Below, in pieces: positions 58,434 through 64,000 of a stretch of DNA of 64,000 nt. The position numbers and the translations under genes were made by a program. Under the pieces are notes generated by a model, which worked only from the letters and a program-made list of their open reading frames with translations, searched no databases and was not told where the DNA came from. The DNA is from Alnus glutinosa (Eukaryota; Streptophyta; Magnoliopsida; Fagales; Betulaceae). The stretch is taken from the NCBI RefSeq assembly GCF_958979055.1, contig NC_084893.1, forward strand, positions 5,025,071 to 5,089,070, read 5' to 3'. How positions within the stretch are numbered: the stretch's first letter is position 1; the number at the start of each line of letters is the position of its first letter.

Positions 58434-60104
58434 GAGAAAGGTTTTAAATGCATGTGTGGATTTTATTTTAGTAATTCCTTTTTAATATTTGGTTAGCAAG
58501 AATTTAGTGTATAAATTTGAACCTCCTTGCCACGTGAGTTATGTTGGGTATATAAGTAAAAAATTGAGTCTCGTATCAAAAAAATATTATAAGTATGAGT
58601 GATTAATATAATATGATAGAGCTCAAACTCAAAAGCTTAAGCTTTTTGGTTGAGGAATGTCTCAACGTGTTATATTAGAACACTCTTAACAACAGGAGAA
58701 TCTCTCGAGGCCTACTATCTCTTGTGTTGGGTGGGTAACAGGGTAAGGATCCCCCAAGACCAACTTTCAAATGGCAGAAGAAGGTACTTTTATACTTGCG
58801 GGGGTGGAGGGTTCCCGCGATCCATCCGGTGCGTGAGAGGGTAGGTTCCGAAGAACTCTCCAACTTCGTGCCCTTCTACACTTATTGTGTTAATCTTTTT
58901 GTTTTTAAAAATTGTTTTTGATTTTTTGTTTTAAAGATGATGTTGATGTGGTGAATATAAGTTAAATATTGGTTGGCACGTCCTAAATTGTGACTGACTA
59001 TCTCAAATGTGAACTATAAACAGTCAAATGACCAAATAATTATGTTACCAACTTATTGTTAGACATTATGGGGCTGGTATGTTCTGTACTCTTCTCAGAC
59101 CACGTGGCCGGCATCACAGCTAGAAGGAACATCCATTTAAATCATAGTACATGTCTGCAGGGAATTATTATTAAGTGTATCTCAATGAACACCATCAAGG
59201 TTGTGAAGACAATCATGCATCTCCACCCACCACGGTTTTGCTACAAAGAGCATTAAATTTGGGACCGAAATTTCCTTTAAGCAAAAAATCTGGCTAAATA
59301 ATTTATTTTAATTATTTCATCAATTAGAAATTGTCGCATCAATTTGTAAATGATTTTTTTTACTAAAAGTTGTAGTATCTTAACAAATTTTCTTAAATAT
59401 AATTATTATAGCTGACATGGTAATATCATGTGAACTGTCATATAAATTTGTAAGAGAATTATAATAAAATCTTGAAAAAGGTCAACATGCCCCCCTTTTT
59501 AAAAACTACCACCCAATTAATATTGTCTCGTCTAAAGTGATCTCAGGCAGCCTTTTAGGGAGTTTCATCTGCAAAGGAGAGTATACGTTATCAAAAACTT
59601 GTTGGTTCCGAGGACCGGAGGAACTACGACGCCCAAGTTAACGGAGGCTCGATCTCTGAAAAGGTGTAAGTATAAAAAAGATAGTATGTGTATACCCTAT
59701 TAGACCTCCTTTCCGTTTACAAGACCTGGGTAGGAGATTGAGTGAGCTGGCCATAATGAAATCATCTATAGGGGGCTGTACTTAGGTGTGGGTGTATCCG
59801 AGTTTGAGGATGTTGGGTTGTCGGGTCGCCGGAATGTCTGAGGTTGCCGAGTCCTTGTGATGCTTGTGAGATGGATGGGCTTTTCCTAAAGGATGTACCT
59901 TCTTTTGGGTTCAATGGTGACTGAGCTTTCTAGTAGTCCCTCAATTTATTTGGATGATTAATAAATTCATGCATGAGAATTTTGAGATAAGTGCTTTTGG
60001 TTTCTTTTCTTTTCTTTTTAAAAAATTATTTTTTGTCTTTTATTTTTTCTTTGTCAAATAGATGCCCAAAAAGGCCAAAAGGGTCACTATCTAGGAGTTT
60101 GAAC

Positions 60105-60390
60105 TAGACTTGACAATTTTGACACGACTCGCGAATTCAATACGAACACGACACGAATATATAGGGTTTGGGTTTGTACTATAATCCGTTAATGACACGT
60201 TTATAACCCACCAACCTATTTATAACACATTTATGACCCGTTTATGACTCATCGACCCGTTTATAACACATTTATGACGCAATAATTACATATTTTTTTA
60301 CCAAATTAACTAAATAGGTTGACACGGTAACCCGATGGGTTGACACGTCAACCAAATGAGTTGACACGGCGGCCCGAATTGCTAAGCCTA
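60105..60390. mobile_element. hAT-type MITE, 286 bp
   Basis: Ends TAGACTTGACAATTTTG and (reverse complement) TAGGCTTAGCAATTCG with perfect 8-bp duplications GTTTGAAC at 60097-60104 and 60391-60398. The interior repeats ACACATTTATGACCCGTTTA-like words and is related, in the opposite orientation, to the element at 51077-51274. Confidence 0.87.
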
Positions 60391-60398
60391 GTTTGAAC

Positions 60399-62164
60399 TC
60401 CGAAAAATCTGCAAAGTAACAATGAATTGATCCAATTTGCAACTCAAAATCGAAATTAAGTGCAACAATAAATTAGATTTTTTTGGTGGTTGACTTAAGC
60501 CATGAATGGGCGGCTCAAGTGCGGCTTGAAAATTGACATGATCATTAAAGTAAATTAAGTAATTGTCTTCTATGGCTGCTTTCTACCAAATTTGTAAAGG
60601 AGCCAAAATAGCTTATCTATTTATTATTTTAATATAAAATATTTATTTTTTATTGAAGATTGTGTTGAAATTTTTTGAAAAAATGTGAGGGTAACTAGTA
60701 ATTTATGTTTGTAATGAAATAATATTTAATTGATATAGAGAAAGATAAAAGAAACTATTGTAGATAGGATAGCAAAAAGCAATTTTGTTTTTTAAATTTA
60801 GAGAAAATTAAAGGGAAGTTGCTGTGAATACTCTTACCCTTTAAACTACATGGAGATTCCCAATTTGCCCCACAAATTTTAAAAAGTTGTAATCAATACA
60901 ATTTTTCCGTAACTTTTTGACGACGAACATGTAAAATATCCGTTATATCCTTATAAAATTTACGAAAATAAAACTAAAACTATATATTAAAAAAAATAAA
61001 AAAAATTCAAAAAAGCAAAAAATAAAAAGAGGACGGCCTCACGACCACACTAAAGACCCATAGCCATGTAAGGTCGGGGAATTAAGATCGTTCACGAACA
61101 GAATTTACGTTCATTTTACAAAGGTTAACGTGACGTATTTTAATTAATTTATTTTATATCACCTAATAAGATTTGGAAGAATTGGTGGGATTGTTGGGTA
61201 TCGTGGTAGACGAAACGGCAGGTGATAAGGGGCAAGCCTGTCGTTTTCTCTTGTGTTTAGGTCATGCTCTTTAAGTGCCTATTTGGTTCAGGCTCATCTA
61301 CACACAAATATATATATGTATATGATTCATTGCCTTCTTCTTCGGGCAAAATTAAGTTTCCAATATTCTTTCTTGAAGCAGCTGATAATTAAGTACCAAT
61401 TAAATTAAGTTTAACAGACTTCGTCAAAAAGAGTTTGGTATCCATCCTACTCTTAACATTTCTTGCTTGTCTTTTATTGTGGAGATAAGTTCAACAAATA
61501 AAATATTGTTTACACCTTAGATTTTAAACTGGGTTCTATTTATTTATTTTTTTTCTTTTCGGTCTTTGTGGGTTGTAATGGAGTGGATCTCAGTAAAAGA
61601 TGGGCCAAGCCCTCATGTCCCTTTTTATAAAGAGTAAGATGGGCTTGTACGCTTAGGATTCGGATATTCAGCAATTTGTTGTTTCGATTGCTAGTAATTC
61701 GGGTTGTAAATATGAGAGAGTATCTATGAGTCTTACTTGTCCCGACAAGTGAGCGGAGTGTCTCATATTTGTTGCCTGAATTACTAGCAATCCAAGCAAC
61801 AAGATTGCTGAGAATCTCTATTTGTAATTTTGTAGTGTTACTAGCCATATGCTACCTATCGGCCTCTCTTTAGGACTAAGCACATACCCTTCATGTTTTC
61901 AAATTCGAAGATCTAAAAACCCTCATAAGATGATAGAACTTTTACATTGTTAAAATATTAATTAAATAATTGAATTTATTATTTTATATCCGTTTAAATT
62001 TTTGAAACAACTAGTTGTTTAACATTCTTAAATTTTATATGGGTAATATAACTCTTTAAAGAGTTGGGGAGTTTATGGCCAATGTTGTAACCGAGTACCG
62101 TGTTTTTCCATTCAATAAAACCTTTTGCCGCCATCCCTTTAGATGGCTCCACCACAACGCTACC
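60399..62164. other. Intergenic, no gene recognised
   Basis: No coding or RNA gene seen. An inverted pair near 61680-61800 (GAGAGTATCTATGAG and GAGTGTCTCATATTTG regions, with GATTGCTAGTAATTC against GAATTACTAGCAATC) spans about 120 bp and is probably another decayed hairpin element. Confidence 0.5.
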
Positions 62165-62172
62165 ATCAGGGG

Positions 62173-62515
62173 TATGGGTGGCAATTTATGTTTACGTGTC
62201 AGATTTGCTTCGTGTCGAGACAAGAGTATAAGACTATATAAGTCAACCATAACCCGACATATTTAATTAAACGGGTTGAACGCCTTAACCCTAACCCTCT
62301 AATTTTGTATTGGGTTTGAGTCGAGTTTGTAGGTCATGTCAAAAATTATCTCTCATTATGTTGCGTATCATGTTCGGTTCATGTCGAAACATGTGTATAA
62401 GACTATATAAGTAAACCCTAACTCAACCCATTTAATTAAATGAGTCAGATTCCTCAATCCTAACCCTTTAATTTCGTGTTAAGTTCGTGGATCGTGTCCA
62501 AAATTGCCAGCCCTA
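62173..62515. mobile_element. hAT-type MITE with internally repeated body, 343 bp
   Basis: Ends TATGGGTGGCAATTTA and (reverse complement) TAGGGCTGGCAATTTTGG. The flanking 8-mers ATCAGGGG and ATCAAGAG match at 6 of 8. The segment from about 62190 to 62350 is repeated at about 62370-62515 (ATAAGACTATATAAGT, TAACCCTNTAATTT), so the body is an internal duplication. Confidence 0.7.
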
Positions 62516-62523
62516 ATCAAGAG

Positions 62524-63605
62524 CAGAACCACCCCTAGCCTTGAGGTTTCGGGACCCTCCAAAATTTTAAAAATTTCTTTAAATTTTAGGTATTTTTCTG
62601 AAATGGACTCCCAAAAATAATTTTTACCTCTAAATTTTATTTATGTTTTTAGTTTTGTTCTCACTATTATATTCTAGTTCGATCCGCGCTCCTATCTATA
62701 TACCATCTTCCTAATCAGTTTGAATCTGTACTCTTCTAGTCATTTGTGGGTTGAAAATATAGAACTTCAACTAAGGGATGAGGCAGGTGCTGGGCTGATT
62801 GTATTTCACTCATCCTTGAGTTGGGCCAATTCACATATAAGTTGGTGAACATTTTATTCTTATCCTTATTCTTCTTTCTTCTTATTATTTTGTTGCTTTT
62901 GTGTTTTTGTAGGTTAGTGTCTCCCAGTTCTTTGGCCTTCAGAACTTCGAGCGAAAGACTTTTGTAATTGGATTTGTTTTAATTTCTCTCTATTATTCGG
63001 TCCTTGCATCAGACTGTCAGTGCATCTTCGCCTTTAGCTTCTTTTCGATGGTTGTTGCTGTTTTTAAGTGGAGGTTAAACCTTAATCTATACCCCTTTTG
63101 CTTCTGTATTCATCTTTTGCAGCTCATTGAAAGGACCAGATCGATTACTTGTTTGACCCATTTCTTACTCTTATCTCTTTTTCTTTGGGATCAGAAGAGT
63201 ATCAAAATATCTAGATAAACATCATTATCAGCTTTCAAAAAAAAAGCATTGAAAGTATTAATCCTTGCAATCAAATCATACTTGCCGTGCAAGCACGAAA
63301 CTGGGACCTTTACAATGTCTTTTGGGTATGATGAGTTATTTTAACGACCTCTTTTTGGGGATTCTTTTTCCTTTTTTGATTTTATGTAACTTTTTAAGAT
63401 TCTCGATCATGATTATAGCAAACTGTTGAAGATAATATGTTTAATTCCCCTATTTATATGATATTGGAAATAAAGCATAAATATTATTCAGCATAATAAG
63501 ATAGAATCCTTGCATGCTATATAATTATTGATATAACATTAATTTGTTTTTTCTTTGGCTCGGTCCACTTCATTTTATCTTTTTTCGTACATATAAGTCT
63601 AATGA
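62524..63605. other. Intergenic, no gene recognised
   Basis: T-rich spacer without a recognisable gene. Confidence 0.45.
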
Positions 63606-63614
63606 AATTATATA

Positions 63615-63981
63615 GGAAAAAATATATATTAGCCCCCCAAACTACCACCCTTTCTCCGGATGGCCCCCAAATTACCAATGCTTAGATTCTGGCCCCCTAA
63701 ACTACCACTTTCTGATTTTTTGGCTACATCCGTCCATTTATACCGTCAATTTCAAACAGAATTTCGAATTTATCCCTCCTACACTTTGAAATTCTCACGA
63801 TTAAGGGAGGGGTATTTTCGAGTTTTTGGTCAAATTCTATTAGAATTAACGGTATAAATAGACGGATGGGGCCAAAAAATCAGAAAGTGGTAGTTTGGGG
63901 GGTCGGAGTGCAAGTATTGGTAGTTCAGGGTGCCATCCGGAGAAAGGGTGATAATTTGGGGGGTTAATATATATTTTTCCC
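63615..63981. mobile_element. MULE-type MITE, 367 bp
   Basis: Inverted repeats of about 150 bp: left GGAAAAAATATATATTAG then CCCCCCAAACTACCACCC; the right end is its complement with a few changes. Both arms share TTTCTCCGGATGGC. Perfect 9-bp duplications AATTATATA lie at 63606-63614 and 63982-63990. Its AAACTACCA words recall the element at 42943-43658. Confidence 0.9.
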
Positions 63982-64000
63982 AATTATATAAATATAAACA

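Larger units (their letters stand above)
56805..60096. other. Intergenic, no gene recognised
   Basis: AT-rich. Two G/C-richer islands, 57300-57480 and 58640-58880, have no recognisable protein. The frame at 59056-59256 matches no family I know. Simple repeats: (ATCT)n at 58207-58231 and (AT)n at 58389-58429. Confidence 0.5.

Noticed and set aside
59056..59256. Candidate small protein with several Cys and His
   Set aside because: No signal peptide, no known Cys pattern and no supporting splice or family evidence.

Overview
The window is nuclear DNA from a flowering plant, most likely a woody eudicot. This is inferred from spliced genes with GT-AG introns, plant-only families (SWEET, U-box/ARM PUB, ATL RING-H2, Raf-like MRK/CBC kinase), AT-rich spacers and dense plant transposon debris. 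The species cannot be read from the sequence.

Six host genes are supported. Exon junctions were worked out by hand and all multi-exon models stay in frame. They are: a mitochondrial aldehyde dehydrogenase of the ALDH2B type (3197-7174, +, 11 exons, 541 aa); a single-exon PUB18/19-type U-box/ARM E3 ligase (17052-19103, +, 683 aa); DSS1/SEM1, the tiny proteasome-lid and BRCA2-binding protein (35458-38863, +, 2 coding exons, 77 aa); an ATL-type RING-H2 E3 ligase (40989-41417, -, 142 aa); a clade II SWEET sugar transporter (45584-47311, +, 6 exons, 231 aa); and a Raf-like MRK1/CBC-type protein kinase (47969-53306, -, 6 exons, 388 aa). They are unrelated neighbours, not an operon or cluster, although three belong to the ubiquitin-proteasome pathway.

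Most of the rest is mobile DNA. Region 9.7-14.5 kb holds a broken ER-type HSP90 (GRP94) gene fragment. It is split by a reverse-strand retroposon with a 20-bp target duplication and by a Pack-MULE-like element with a 9-bp duplication, and is followed by a Helitron relic. Region 19.35-26.25 kb is a complete minus-strand Ty1/copia LTR retrotransposon with apparently identical LTRs but a dead pol region. Region 27.2-34.9 kb is a second minus-strand LTR element, LARD-like, with no recognisable gag or pol. It is packed with tandem-repeat arrays, including about two dozen tandem units that each can form a CTCTCGGT/ACCGAGAG hairpin. The DSS1 intron holds nested LINE relics and a 1.1-kb TIR element. 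The 42-64 kb part carries many small TIR elements whose target duplications place them with MULE (9 bp), hAT (8 bp) or PIF/Harbinger-like (3 bp) groups.

No prokaryote-type system, CRISPR array, rRNA or confident tRNA gene was seen. The nearest thing to an undescribed system is the hairpin-array LARD element. The nested HSP90/Pack-MULE locus and the coding-dead but recently moved copia element are the next most interesting.
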